Shown here: positions 56,529 to 64,000 of the stretch, in pieces | Numbering within the stretch: the stretch's first letter is position 1 | How the letters are laid out: every line of letters starts with the position of its first letter | NCBI GenBank assembly: GCA_023443745.1 | Contig: JAEZTB010000008.1 | Coordinates: 62,001-126,000, forward strand | From: Bacillota bacterium | GTDB lineage: Bacteria > Bacillota > Clostridia > DSM-8532 | Length of the DNA stretch: 64,000 bases | Direction: 5' to 3' | Notes under the pieces: model-generated | Database searches by the model: none | What the model was told of the DNA's origin: nothing | What the model saw: the letters and a program-made list of their open reading frames with translations, nothing else | Made by a program: the position numbers and the translations under genes

Positions 56529-57023
56529 TTAACCTACGCTAGAATTAAGGATTTGAGCCATCCGTTCAATATTCTGAGGTAAGGGCTGAGGACCTTTTTT
56601 CCCTTTTTTTTCAGCATCCTTGGTAACTATTTTAGTTATAAACTTATGCATAAAGCCCATCTTGCTTATATCCATAAGTCCTCCAAAACACTCTTTTGAT
56701 ACAGAATTGTCAAGCAGCTCCTGAGGTATATTGGTCTCGAGTTGCTTTTGTGCCATATCGGAAGATGCACAGCATATGAAAAAGGCCAGGCGCTTTTGTT
56801 TCAAGGAATCAAGATTAGCGGAGATCCACTCCCGCAGGCCTTTGTTCATCTGCCCCATATAGACTGAGCTTCCTAAAATGAGTGTATCATATCCCCCAAG
56901 ATCAATTCCGCCTACATTCTTAATATTGTAGCAATCTGTAGAGACCTTAAGTTGTCGGGCTAGTTCCTTAGCACACGATTCCGTATATCCATATGTTGTT
57001 CCGTAAAGTATCAGATTTTTCAT
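56529..57023 (-). CDS. Flavodoxin-family protein (HemG-like)
   Basis: A 164-residue flavodoxin-like protein. The FMN phosphate loop is ILYGTTYGYTESCA, and the second loop GSSVYMGQMNKGL matches menaquinone-dependent protoporphyrinogen oxidase-type flavodoxins. It lies 4 bp after the marR gene, so the two form an operon in which the regulator may sense redox or drug stress. Confidence 0.85.
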   Translation of the reverse strand: MKNLILYGTTYGYTESCAKELARQLKVSTDCYNIKNVGGIDLGGYDTLILGSSVYMGQMNKGLREWISANLDSLKQKRLAFFICCASSDMAQKQLETNIPQELLDNSVSKECFGGLMDISKMGFMHKFITKIVTKDAEKKGKKGPQPLPQNIERMAQILNSSVG

Positions 57024-57027
57024 AAAA

Positions 57028-57504
57028 TCATTCTCCCTCTATGTTTGTGGATTCTATCCGGTTAAGATTTTCTGAAATCCTTTGAAGAGCTTTACTGGTA
57101 CAGGCCAGCTCCTTTTGAGTTAAACCATCATATATGACACTAAGAAATTGATCAGCCTGTTTATCCCGCTCTTTCCAAAACATATCGCTTTTCTCAGTTA
57201 AGCTGAGTCTTATGACCCGTTGATCTTTCTTGTCCTTCTCAAAGCGGATAAAGCCCTTATTGGCAAGTTTTGCTGCAATCTGCTTGACATTCTGATGTGA
57301 GTATTCCATTTTTTCTGCTAGCTCGCTTAGGGTGGGAGGTTCTTTAAAGAAGAATCCCAAAACAATTGTCAAAAACCATTGCTTCGATGTTATGTCATAG
57401 GGGGCTAATTCCCTATCCATAAGCTTTTGCAGCTTACTTGACATGGAAAACAGCATACCAAATACCATCTCTTTATCTTTAAAGGGATAAGGGATTTCCT
57501 TCAT
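57028..57504 (-). CDS. MarR-family transcriptional regulator
   Basis: A 158-residue winged-helix protein: ITSKQWFLTIVLGFFFKEPP, recognition helix YSHQNVKQIAAKLANKGFIR and wing KDKKDQRVIRLSLTEKS. First gene of a two-gene operon with the flavodoxin. A doubled palindrome upstream is its likely operator. Confidence 0.92.
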   Translation of the reverse strand: MKEIPYPFKDKEMVFGMLFSMSSKLQKLMDRELAPYDITSKQWFLTIVLGFFFKEPPTLSELAEKMEYSHQNVKQIAAKLANKGFIRFEKDKKDQRVIRLSLTEKSDMFWKERDKQADQFLSVIYDGLTQKELACTSKALQRISENLNRIESTNIEGE

Positions 57505-57585
57505 CTAATCGAACTCCTTTTATTAAATAACTTGCCCTTAGAACCCTCGGAAGCATCTCCCCAAGAATTCTGTTCCATACAATAT

Positions 57586-57622
57586 AGGTAATATATTACT
57601 CTATTAAGTAATATATTACCTA
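57586..57622. promoter_or_regulatory. Doubled MarR operator
   Basis: GTAATATATTAC, itself a perfect palindrome, occurs at 57588-57599 and 57608-57619, centres 20 bp (two turns) apart. The whole block TAGGTAATATATTAC...GTAATATATTACCTA is one larger palindrome. It lies about 80 bp upstream of the marR start. Confidence 0.7.
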
Positions 57623-57678
57623 TCTGCTTTTTTGTCAAGAAAAATTTGGATAAATCGTCTGAGGCCTAATTGAATGAA

Positions 57679-59166
57679 TCAAGCTTTTGAGACCACAAGC
57701 TCTTTCAACTGATTACTTAATTGCTGTATTTCCTTTAAGGCTTGACTCAGTTGAAGCATCTGCTGATTTTGATTCTCAATTGTTGCCAGCACCTCTTGGG
57801 TTGACGCAGCGTTTTCTTCTGAAATACTTGCCACGTTTTCAATTTGCTGATCTACTATAGAAAACTTTACAGCCACTGCTTCCGTTTTTTGAAGTCCCTC
57901 CACTATAGCGTTGTTTGTATCGTCGAAAGCCTGTTTAATATCTTGAAACCCCCTCGAAATGTCTTTAATAAGGTTTTCCCCTTCGCAGGTAGCTTCATTC
58001 CCTTTGGTCACCATTTCAATGGCTTCTTTTGATTTTATTGATAGTCCAGTGGTCACAAGAGAAATGTCCTTCGTTATACTGGCACTTTGTTCAGCAAGTT
58101 TTCTCACTTCATCTGCGACTACTGCAAACCCTCTCCCGTGTTCCCCGGCACGAGCTGATTCAATAGCTGCATTTAAGGCAAGAAGATTCGTTTGCCCTGC
58201 GATCTGAGTTATTCCTTCAAGCAGGCTGTTGACTTTGTCTAAGCTTGCTTGAAGATCAGAGACGGTATATGTAGCGGCATTGATAGCATTACTAATGGTT
58301 TGCATCTGAGTATTTGTTTTCTCAATTTGCAGCCAACCTTCATCAACCTTTTGGCTCATCTCTGAAGACTTCTGCGCTATTCCTTGCGAAATATCCCGGG
58401 ACTCATTTACCGATTGAATAGAATCCGTCATTGTTTCATTGACCTTGTAGGTACTAACAGCCTCTTCTTGAATAGCCTTGGCCATCTCATTCATAGAAAC
58501 TGCAATATTCTTACTTGATTCACCCATCTCATGAATATTGGTATCGAACAAACGAATGTTTTGATTGAGTATGTCAGCACCTTCTTCTATTTTATCAAAA
58601 GTGCTTTTAAGCTGCTCCAAGAGTCGGTTGGCATGTACTTCCTTCTCATAGGCCTCATCAACCAATTTTCTTCCCCATGAGGTCAGAAGGACAAGTAACA
58701 CGATGATACCATTAAAAATAATTAATACCGAAACAAAGGCTGTCACTGAACCATCGACACCCATCAGATTCTCTGGCCTTATGAGGTAAACTCCGATTAA
58801 TAAAATATCCAATATCGCACCAAATATAATCAGTATCTCCTTTTTAAAATACAGGGCAACCAATGTAACCGATATAATAAACAGATAGTGTTTATTTAAT
58901 GCATATTTATCAATCACAATTAACGCACTAACGGTTAGTGCGGGAATAAGACCGAACAACAGGCCCTTTACATATCTCTGTATAGGGATGAAATAAAGAA
59001 TAACTGATAGAACGGCAATACCGGCACCTTGCGACAGAATCCTGATTCCTGCCGCCATTCCTCCTGTTATGGCCGCCTGAACCGTCATAAGTAATACAAT
59101 AAACACCGTAACAAGAACACTAACTCTATTTACTCTTTGAGTGTTATATGTATCTTGCTTAATCAT
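57679..59166 (-). CDS. Methyl-accepting chemotaxis-type protein
   Basis: The 495-residue protein has a polytopic N-terminal sensor (about five to six hydrophobic helices, residues 15-165) rather than a periplasmic domain. A long coiled coil and the MCP signalling domain follow. The hairpin tip contains [20 protein letters not shown] and [20 protein letters not shown] (about residues 320-370). It relays a membrane signal to CheW/CheA. No che genes are adjacent. Confidence 0.92.
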   Translation of the reverse strand: MIKQDTYNTQRVNRVSVLVTVFIVLLMTVQAAITGGMAAGIRILSQGAGIAVLSVILYFIPIQRYVKGLLFGLIPALTVSALIVIDKYALNKHYLFIISVTLVALYFKKEILIIFGAILDILLIGVYLIRPENLMGVDGSVTAFVSVLIIFNGIIVLLVLLTSWGRKLVDEAYEKEVHANRLLEQLKSTFDKIEEGADILNQNIRLFDTNIHEMGESSKNIAVSMNEMAKAIQEEAVSTYKVNETMTDSIQSVNESRDISQGIAQKSSEMSQKVDEGWLQIEKTNTQMQTISNAINAATYTVSDLQASLDKVNSLLEGITQIAGQTNLLALNAAIESARAGEHGRGFAVVADEVRKLAEQSASITKDISLVTTGLSIKSKEAIEMVTKGNEATCEGENLIKDISRGFQDIKQAFDDTNNAIVEGLQKTEAVAVKFSIVDQQIENVASISEENAASTQEVLATIENQNQQMLQLSQALKEIQQLSNQLKELVVSKA

Positions 59167-59247
59167 ATTGAGACCCCCTTCAGTCTACTGGAATAAGTCG
59201 TCTTATGGTTAGTCATTTAACAATAAAGCATCTGACCTACCCAGTAC

Positions 59248-59622
59248 TTAGATATAATCACCACCTATATTATCGTTCATTCTACATAAATTAATAATGA
59301 TTGAACAAAATAGTGGTGCGTTCTTACAGAACGCACCACAGGTAAGGTATCCGATTTCTTTGCCGCGATAATCGGCTAATTGCGCTCCTTTGAATGAAGA
59401 TATATCATTACCTTTAAGTAAAATTCTTCCTGAGCTTGGTTTAATCATGGTAGCAATACAATTGAGTAATGTTGTTTTCCCAGAACCACTGGCACCCATA
59501 ATTCCAAGAAACTCGCCTTCCAGCACATCAAAACTTATTCCTCTGAGGGCTTCTGTCTTATTGTCACCCTTACCATAGACTTTTGTGATGCTTTCAACTT
59601 GTAAAACTCTATTTGAAATCAT
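59248..59622 (-). pseudogene. Truncated BceA-type ABC ATPase
   Basis: The first 93 residues are a normal peptide-antibiotic-resistance ATPase start: VESITKVYGKGDNKTEALRG, Walker A GASGSGKTT, then DYRGKEIGYL. The expected FQ (Q-loop) and everything after it, including signature and Walker B, are missing. The frame instead runs through a hairpin and stops. The partner BceB permease is absent too. The 5' end with its ribosome binding site is intact, so this is a recent 3' deletion of a bceAB operon. Confidence 0.8.
59313..59339 (-). terminator. Perfect hairpin at the truncation point of the BceA remnant
   Basis: GTGGTGCGTTCT/AGAACGCACCAC, 12 perfect pairs around a 3-nt loop, followed by TATTTTG on the minus strand. 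It probably was the terminator of the original bce operon, now joined to the first third of the ATPase gene. Confidence 0.65.
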
Positions 59623-59680
59623 TTTATAGCCTCCTGACTTTCTTAATCTAAATTATAGCGTGTGCAGTAGGAGAATTATA

Positions 59681-59733
59681 CTTACAGTTGGTGTAAGAAA
59701 CCGCCTCCAGTCGTTTACACTGTTGGTATAAAC
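59681..59733. promoter_or_regulatory. Two BceR-like dyads between the BceA remnant and the small gene
   Basis: CTTACA-N5-TGTAAG (59681-59697, perfect) and GTTTACAC-N5-GTATAAAC (59713-59733, one mismatch) are 34 bp apart centre to centre. TNACA...TGTAA dyads of this type bind BceR-like response regulators in Firmicutes. They sit in the divergent region and could serve either gene. Confidence 0.55.
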
Positions 59734-59789
59734 TTTTGCAAAGTAAGAAACTATATTAGAAACACATTTTATTGCGGAGGAAAAACGAT

Positions 59790-59924
59790 ATGCGTGAAAT
59801 CAAAATAGAACCTCAAAAACCATCTACACCTGGCAATGCAAAACATGAGTCAAGACAAGTACACAAGAAAAATGGCAATAATCCAAAGAATTGTACTGAT
59901 ACTGGCAATTCTAAATCTGAATAA
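59790..59924 (+). CDS. Small hydrophilic protein (44 residues)
   Basis: The short ORF has an excellent GGAGG eight bases before its ATG and a terminator 13 bp after its TAA. It begins MREIKIEPQKPSTPGNAKHE and ends with Asn/Gly/Ser-rich sequence and a single Cys. There is no leader, no membrane helix and no known family. Upstream BceR-like dyads suggest induction by a peptide antibiotic. It could be a small stress peptide or an unrecognised precursor. Confidence 0.6.
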   Translation: MREIKIEPQKPSTPGNAKHESRQVHKKNGNNPKNCTDTGNSKSE

Positions 59925-59936
59925 TATAGCATGAAA

Positions 59937-59964
59937 AAGGAACCCCTGTTTTTTGGAGTTCCTT
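59937..59964 (+). terminator. Terminator of the 44-residue gene
   Basis: AAGGAAC/GTTCCTT stem with a partly paired inner loop, located 13 bp after the TAA. The T-rich loop and following TTAAAATTT are only moderately typical. Confidence 0.6.
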
Positions 59965-60005
59965 AAAATTTGCCTTGCTTCATAATGGTATCTCTAGCAC
60001 ATTTC

Positions 60006-61472
60006 TTACAGCTCCGCGCTAAACATATAACCAGTGCTGTATTTGTTGCATCCATCAAGAAATACTTCCGCAGTCCAGTACTTGTCCGGGTATGGAATTT
60101 GTACGCCTTGACCAAGCATAATGTTTCTGGTGACATCGTACATGGCATCGCTGTCATAGCCCTCGCGCCTGTGTATAGCGTCCATATCGCCGGAGAAGGT
60201 GGCATACGCAAACTGGGAAATGTACGGCGGACCTGCCTTGCCATCGTTATGCGGCACGAAGTCAAAATAGAGAAACCCTTCCGGCACAGGGGTTTCCGCC
60301 CTCATAAACCGCCCCCAAACACCATGCCACTGGCCAACATCCGCACCTAACCCATAATGGTGCATAAACAAGACATCATAGGCAAAGTCTGATTTATACT
60401 CGTTCATGTCATCCAGAATACGGAAAAGTTTCTTGCGAACCTCCATATTGCCTAAATCATCGCCTTCCTGCCCGATAAAGCGCATGGCGGACATTTTTTT
60501 GTATTCGAAGCTGTCCACTTTGAAGCCTTTTTGCTGCCTCTCAACCATATCAGGCATAAACAGTGCCCACTGTACCGTTGCATCGCACTCCTTCAAGTAA
60601 TTGATATATCCAAATAAATCTACACTATCGGTACCTGTAGGACCTGTTTTATTTCCTGCAATTTGCTCCCGTATGCCGCGCTCTCGCATGGCAGAAAAGT
60701 CAGCAAACACCTGGGCTACCACTTCTTGCAACCGCTTGTCATGAGCCAACCCCGACAGCTCGTCATCAAATCGATCCAATGCCTTGAACACCGCTGTGTT
60801 AACCACGCCAGAAGGCTCTAATTCTGACAAATATGTCCGAAGCTGTGCGTTCTGTTCTTTGAAACGTGCAAACACGCCTTGCATCAAAATTTGCTCGTTT
60901 TCTGCGAGTTTTTCGTCACTCCATTGAGAATCATCCAGCACCCATTCGGTCAACGCATCAAAAACGCCGGGATTTAGCCCCCTTGCTTTAGCCGCCCAGC
61001 TAACAATCCTTTTGTATTTCTCGGTATCCGTCAATTTCTCGCCATCTTGCCCTTCAATGTCGCTCCAATAAAACTCGTCATTCAGTTTACGAGACATATC
61101 AAATCCTCCTTGAATGGTAACGTTAATGGACAGCGGATGAAACAGCTTAACCTCTCCCCACTTTGCTTTTGATGGCGGTATTCCGTGAAACCGCGTAAAC
61201 GCTTTGGAAAAGCTCTCCTGAGTATCGTACCGATATCGCATAGCCACATCGATGATTCTACTGTTTGTTTGCAGCAAATTAAGAGCCGCCAAACTCAGAC
61301 GTCTGTATCGAATGTACTCGCCGACGGTCATGCCAATTACTACATGAAATATAAGTTGAAAATGCGAGCTTGATGTATAGGCTTGGTACGAGACATCATC
61401 TATGTTAATGTCGTCGGTCAAGTGATTTTCGATGTAATGAATGGCTCTCGATAAGCTTTGTATCCAATTCAT
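60006..61472 (-). CDS. AraC-family regulator with large effector domain
   Basis: A 488-residue protein. The AraC-type double helix-turn-helix is N-terminal (residues about 8-105: AIHYIENHLTDDINIDDVSY; RYDTQESFSKAFTRFHGIPP), as in MarA/Rob-like fusions. The long remainder includes a helical region and a C-terminal GyrI-like small-molecule-binding segment (about 370-488; FLYFDFVPHNDGKAGPPYIS). It probably senses a drug-like ligand. It is transcribed alone. Confidence 0.85.
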   Translation of the reverse strand: MNWIQSLSRAIHYIENHLTDDINIDDVSYQAYTSSSHFQLIFHVVIGMTVGEYIRYRRLSLAALNLLQTNSRIIDVAMRYRYDTQESFSKAFTRFHGIPPSKAKWGEVKLFHPLSINVTIQGGFDMSRKLNDEFYWSDIEGQDGEKLTDTEKYKRIVSWAAKARGLNPGVFDALTEWVLDDSQWSDEKLAENEQILMQGVFARFKEQNAQLRTYLSELEPSGVVNTAVFKALDRFDDELSGLAHDKRLQEVVAQVFADFSAMRERGIREQIAGNKTGPTGTDSVDLFGYINYLKECDATVQWALFMPDMVERQQKGFKVDSFEYKKMSAMRFIGQEGDDLGNMEVRKKLFRILDDMNEYKSDFAYDVLFMHHYGLGADVGQWHGVWGRFMRAETPVPEGFLYFDFVPHNDGKAGPPYISQFAYATFSGDMDAIHRREGYDSDAMYDVTRNIMLGQGVQIPYPDKYWTAEVFLDGCNKYSTGYMFSAEL

Positions 61473-61546
61473 AAACCGCTCTCCTTCTAAGGAGTATTAT
61501 ACAATTTCATTATTCTAAAAGTCATGTCTTTAAATACGGAGTTCTG

Positions 61547-61780
61547 TCAGCTCTTAAAATACTCATGCGCTTGTATTCGTCTGTCATGCTCATTTTGTTG
61601 TTTTTTTGATCGGCACAGTTGTATAGCGAGGCTTCTTTTCCTGCATAATTCTGTGAATTTTATAGTTACCGATGGAACGTTATGTTGATTTCCGGCATTC
61701 GGACAGATGATGGATTTTAGGCTGGAATACTCATTTTGAGGGGCAAAATGTATTTTTGAATGCGTTGGTATATAACTCAT
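61547..61780 (-). CDS. Small hypothetical protein
   Basis: A 77-residue basic protein starting MSYIPTHSKIHFAPQNEYSS, with three Cys (ICPN, LCRK, LCRS) and a charged C-terminus. It has GAGG eight bases before the ATG. I recognise no family. The 217 bp between it and the helicase gene hold no gene. Confidence 0.5.
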   Translation of the reverse strand: MSYIPTHSKIHFAPQNEYSSLKSIICPNAGNQHNVPSVTIKFTELCRKRSLAIQLCRSKKQQNEHDRRIQAHEYFKS

Positions 61781-61997
61781 TTGTTTGACCTCACCAATGA
61801 TTTTATCCTTAAATTACTGCTCTGTTTGCTCTACCAGGCCATGCAGATGCGTATAAGAAGAAACCCTGATTATAATGCTTCTAAGGGTGAGACACGAACC
61901 TATTTTACTTGACTTACCTTTCCACAAACATTTTACATTAATATAACAATTAATTCCCAAACCGAACACATTCTGCGCTCTTGTCACTTTAACTAAT

Positions 61998-64000
61998 TTA
62001 CATTTTCACTATAGCCTTACCATCTGTTTCCTTAACCCTACCACTAGATAATAACTGTTCGTATGCTTTTTTCATTGAGGTTAAAATGTTTTCACCAACT
62101 CTGCTATAGCCGTATGCTCTTGATGTCTCGGCACATAAAGAGTCGAAGGACGCTCCCACACATATTTTTGCTACACAAAACATGGCTTCTGCAAGTTCAT
62201 CAATACTGACATACTTAATTGGCCTTGTATTATTGCACTTTGCGGTAACCGCGTTATGCTTTGCAGGTAATAGAAAATCACCTTTCCTGATAATAGTAGT
62301 ACGTAATTCTTGCAGCTTATAATCTACTTCATTACGCACCTTAACAGTGGCTTTTTCATTACCAAATAAGAATGCCAAGCTCTTACATAAAGAATCATAA
62401 TGAACTGGATATTCATTTTTGACAACAGCCATGATACAATCACCTAAATCGACATAGCCATATCTATCTTTAGGCAGATTGTCAAGACGTGTCGGCTCTA
62501 ATTTTGTAAAGCCATATGGATTATCAACCATTTCCCTTGTTTTTTCTTTCTGATCAATGGTTAGGAACTCTTTTTCATTTTGTGTTTCATCTATTTTCGA
62601 ATAATTAAAATCGTCCTCTGAGTATTCTGAAATTGCTTTTTCAATTACTGCTACTAATTTTTCAACTTCAGCAATTGGATCCTTAATCCAGTCGGTTGAC
62701 CAAATACGATAAATTTTCCACCCCATATCTTCTAGAACCGCTTGTCTTAGTCTGTCGCGCTCTCTAGCAGTTCTTGCGGAGTGATAAGCCGCTCCATCAC
62801 ATTCAATTCCAAGTACATATCTTCCGCTTATTGTCGGATGCTTAACTGCCATGTCAATTCGATAACCTGAACAACCTACCTGGGTTCCAAGCTTATATCC
62901 CTTTTTATCAAGATATTTATATACCGCTTCCTCAAAAGGGGAATCATGTTCAACAATATTACTTTCAGTAATTTCTTTAAGAATTGCCGATGGACCATTC
63001 ATTGCAAAATCAATATAGGCTCGTAACAGCTTAGGCCCTTCTGTACTAATTCGGTTGAGGTCGATGTCTGTCGGCATAATTGAACCTATCAACTTCACAT
63101 TGTACCTTGCCCTTGTTATGGCTACATTCAATCTGCGTTCTCCTCCACTTTTGCTTAATGGACCGAATTGCATCTGCATTTGTCCACCTTGCTGTGGTTT
63201 TGCATAACCTATACTGAAAATAATGGTATCTCTTTCATCACCCTGAACATTTTCCAGGTTTTTTACAAAGAACTCTTCGACTACATCATCTTTAAAGAAC
63301 CGCTCATAAGATTGATTCTTCATGCGCAGTTGTCTTAAAGCAGCATCGATTGCTTGCTGCTGCACCTCACCAAAGGCTATAACCCCAAGGGAACGGTTAG
63401 GATATTTTCTGAAATGCTCAAATACCATTTCAGCGACTTTCTGGGCTTCTATCACATTACCTTTTTTCCCACCTTTGTCATAATAGCCATTGCTGACATA
63501 ACAATATTCCACCCCATTATCAATAACTTTATCAACATTAGATGGAAACGTTACAAGATTATTCTTATAAATCTTTGCATTCGAGAATGCAATAAGATGC
63601 TCATGTCTGCTTCTGTAATGCCAAAGCAAAGTGCGTTCCGGCAACAATACCGCTTCATCCAATATTGACTCATAAGCATTTATATCATCATATTCGTCTT
63701 CATCCTCTGTATCAAAATCTGTATCTGAAGTCGAAGCAGAAAAGAAATTGGTAGGAGGAAGCTGCTTACTATCACCTGCAATAATAACCTGCTTTGCCCT
63801 TGAAATTGCACCAATAGCATTCTCAGTACATACCTGAGATGCTTCGTCAAAAATAACTATATCGAAATTATAACTTTCCGCTTCAAGAAATAAGCTGACC
63901 GATAAAGGTGACATCATCAAACATGGTTTTAAGGTTAATAGGAGGTTAGGAATTGCCATAAATAGTTTGCGTAGAGGCATGATTCTTCGTTGCTTTCCAA
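61998..64000 (-). CDS. SF1 helicase-nuclease, COG1112/DUF4011-type (partial, N-terminus beyond right edge)
   Basis: The frame is open to the right edge, giving 667 residues of the C-terminal part. SF1 motifs in order are IVIFDEASQV (II), IIAGDSKQLPPTNFF (III), LWHYRSRHEHLIAFSN (IV), VQGDERDTIIFSIGYA (V) and LNVAITRARYNV (VI). A Vsr/DUF559-like nuclease domain follows (GYRIDMAVKHP; VLGIECDGAAYHS; WKIYRIWSTDW), then a DUF3320-like tail. Helicase-Vsr-DUF3320 proteins include single-gene phage defence systems (for example the type named Hhe). Walker A lies outside the window. Confidence 0.88.
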   Translation of the reverse strand, partial: GKQRRIMPLRKLFMAIPNLLLTLKPCLMMSPLSVSLFLEAESYNFDIVIFDEASQVCTENAIGAISRAKQVIIAGDSKQLPPTNFFSASTSDTDFDTEDEDEYDDINAYESILDEAVLLPERTLLWHYRSRHEHLIAFSNAKIYKNNLVTFPSNVDKVIDNGVEYCYVSNGYYDKGGKKGNVIEAQKVAEMVFEHFRKYPNRSLGVIAFGEVQQQAIDAALRQLRMKNQSYERFFKDDVVEEFFVKNLENVQGDERDTIIFSIGYAKPQQGGQMQMQFGPLSKSGGERRLNVAITRARYNVKLIGSIMPTDIDLNRISTEGPKLLRAYIDFAMNGPSAILKEITESNIVEHDSPFEEAVYKYLDKKGYKLGTQVGCSGYRIDMAVKHPTISGRYVLGIECDGAAYHSARTARERDRLRQAVLEDMGWKIYRIWSTDWIKDPIAEVEKLVAVIEKAISEYSEDDFNYSKIDETQNEKEFLTIDQKEKTREMVDNPYGFTKLEPTRLDNLPKDRYGYVDLGDCIMAVVKNEYPVHYDSLCKSLAFLFGNEKATVKVRNEVDYKLQELRTTIIRKGDFLLPAKHNAVTAKCNNTRPIKYVSIDELAEAMFCVAKICVGASFDSLCAETSRAYGYSRVGENILTSMKKAYEQLLSSGRVKETDGKAIVKM

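Overview
The window looks like chromosome from an anaerobic member of the Clostridia (Bacillota). The signs are AGGAGG-type ribosome binding sites, moderate G+C, an infC-rpmI-rplT operon, a gap-pgk-tpiA-gpmI glycolytic operon, ruvX next to a DUF1292 gene, an AraR-type arabinose regulator and Bce-type peptide-antibiotic resistance remnants. The species cannot be named from the sequence alone. Most genes are on the minus strand.

Layout. 1-4.4 kb: part of a Tad-type pilus operon (tadZ-like, tadA, tadB, tadC, tadE-like; cut by the left edge). 4.6-10.3 kb: accessory stretch with a SagB-like nitroreductase, a MORN-repeat protein, an orphan AT-rich gene, a LysR regulator, a DinB-like protein, and a hypothetical gene convergent with a vanadium-haloperoxidase/PAP2 protein. 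10.4-16 kb: xpt plus a BMP/NupOPQ-type nucleoside ABC importer. 16.2-17.7 kb: membrane-anchored hydrolase and its regulator. 17.8-21.9 kb: araA-araB-araD-araR locus in which araA and araB are broken and joined by a deletion, with three clear AraR operators. 22-29.6 kb: regulators, a terpene-cyclase-fold protein, a GNAT/beta-lactamase fusion, a G+C-rich drug ABC exporter with degraded TetR and methyltransferase remnants, and an intact TetR gene. 29.65 kb: tRNA-Leu(UAG). 30.3-32 kb: C45-type acyltransferase/hydrolase.

32-39.8 kb is the pyrimidine operon pyrB-pyrC-pyrF-carA-carB. Its leader contains a promoter, a 39-codon ORF and an intrinsic terminator, arranged like the translation-coupled attenuators known from enterobacterial pyrBI. 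39.8-45.5 kb: heterodimeric ABC exporter, WYL regulator, flavin-type oxidase and an AlkZ-related protein. A 166-bp palindromic MITE-like element sits upstream of the exporter. 46-50 kb: DUF3048 lipoprotein, DUF1292 protein, ruvX, gpmI. 50-53.5 kb: tpiA, pgk, gap. 53.5-55.8 kb: TrmH-type methylase and infC-rpmI-rplT, with a probable AUU start codon and an attenuator leader. 55.8-59.2 kb: hemolysin III family protein, flavodoxin, MarR regulator with a doubled operator, chemoreceptor. 59.2-60 kb: truncated BceA-type ATPase facing a 44-codon gene across BceR-like dyads. 60-64 kb: AraC regulator, small protein, and the C-terminal two thirds or so of a large SF1 helicase-nuclease resembling single-gene defence proteins, cut by the right edge.

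Most interesting items: the pyr leader ORF/attenuator and its partial second copy near 22.04 kb, the palindromic element at 45.57 kb, the araA/araB lesion, the infC leader, the BceR-dyad small gene, and the helicase-nuclease at the right end.
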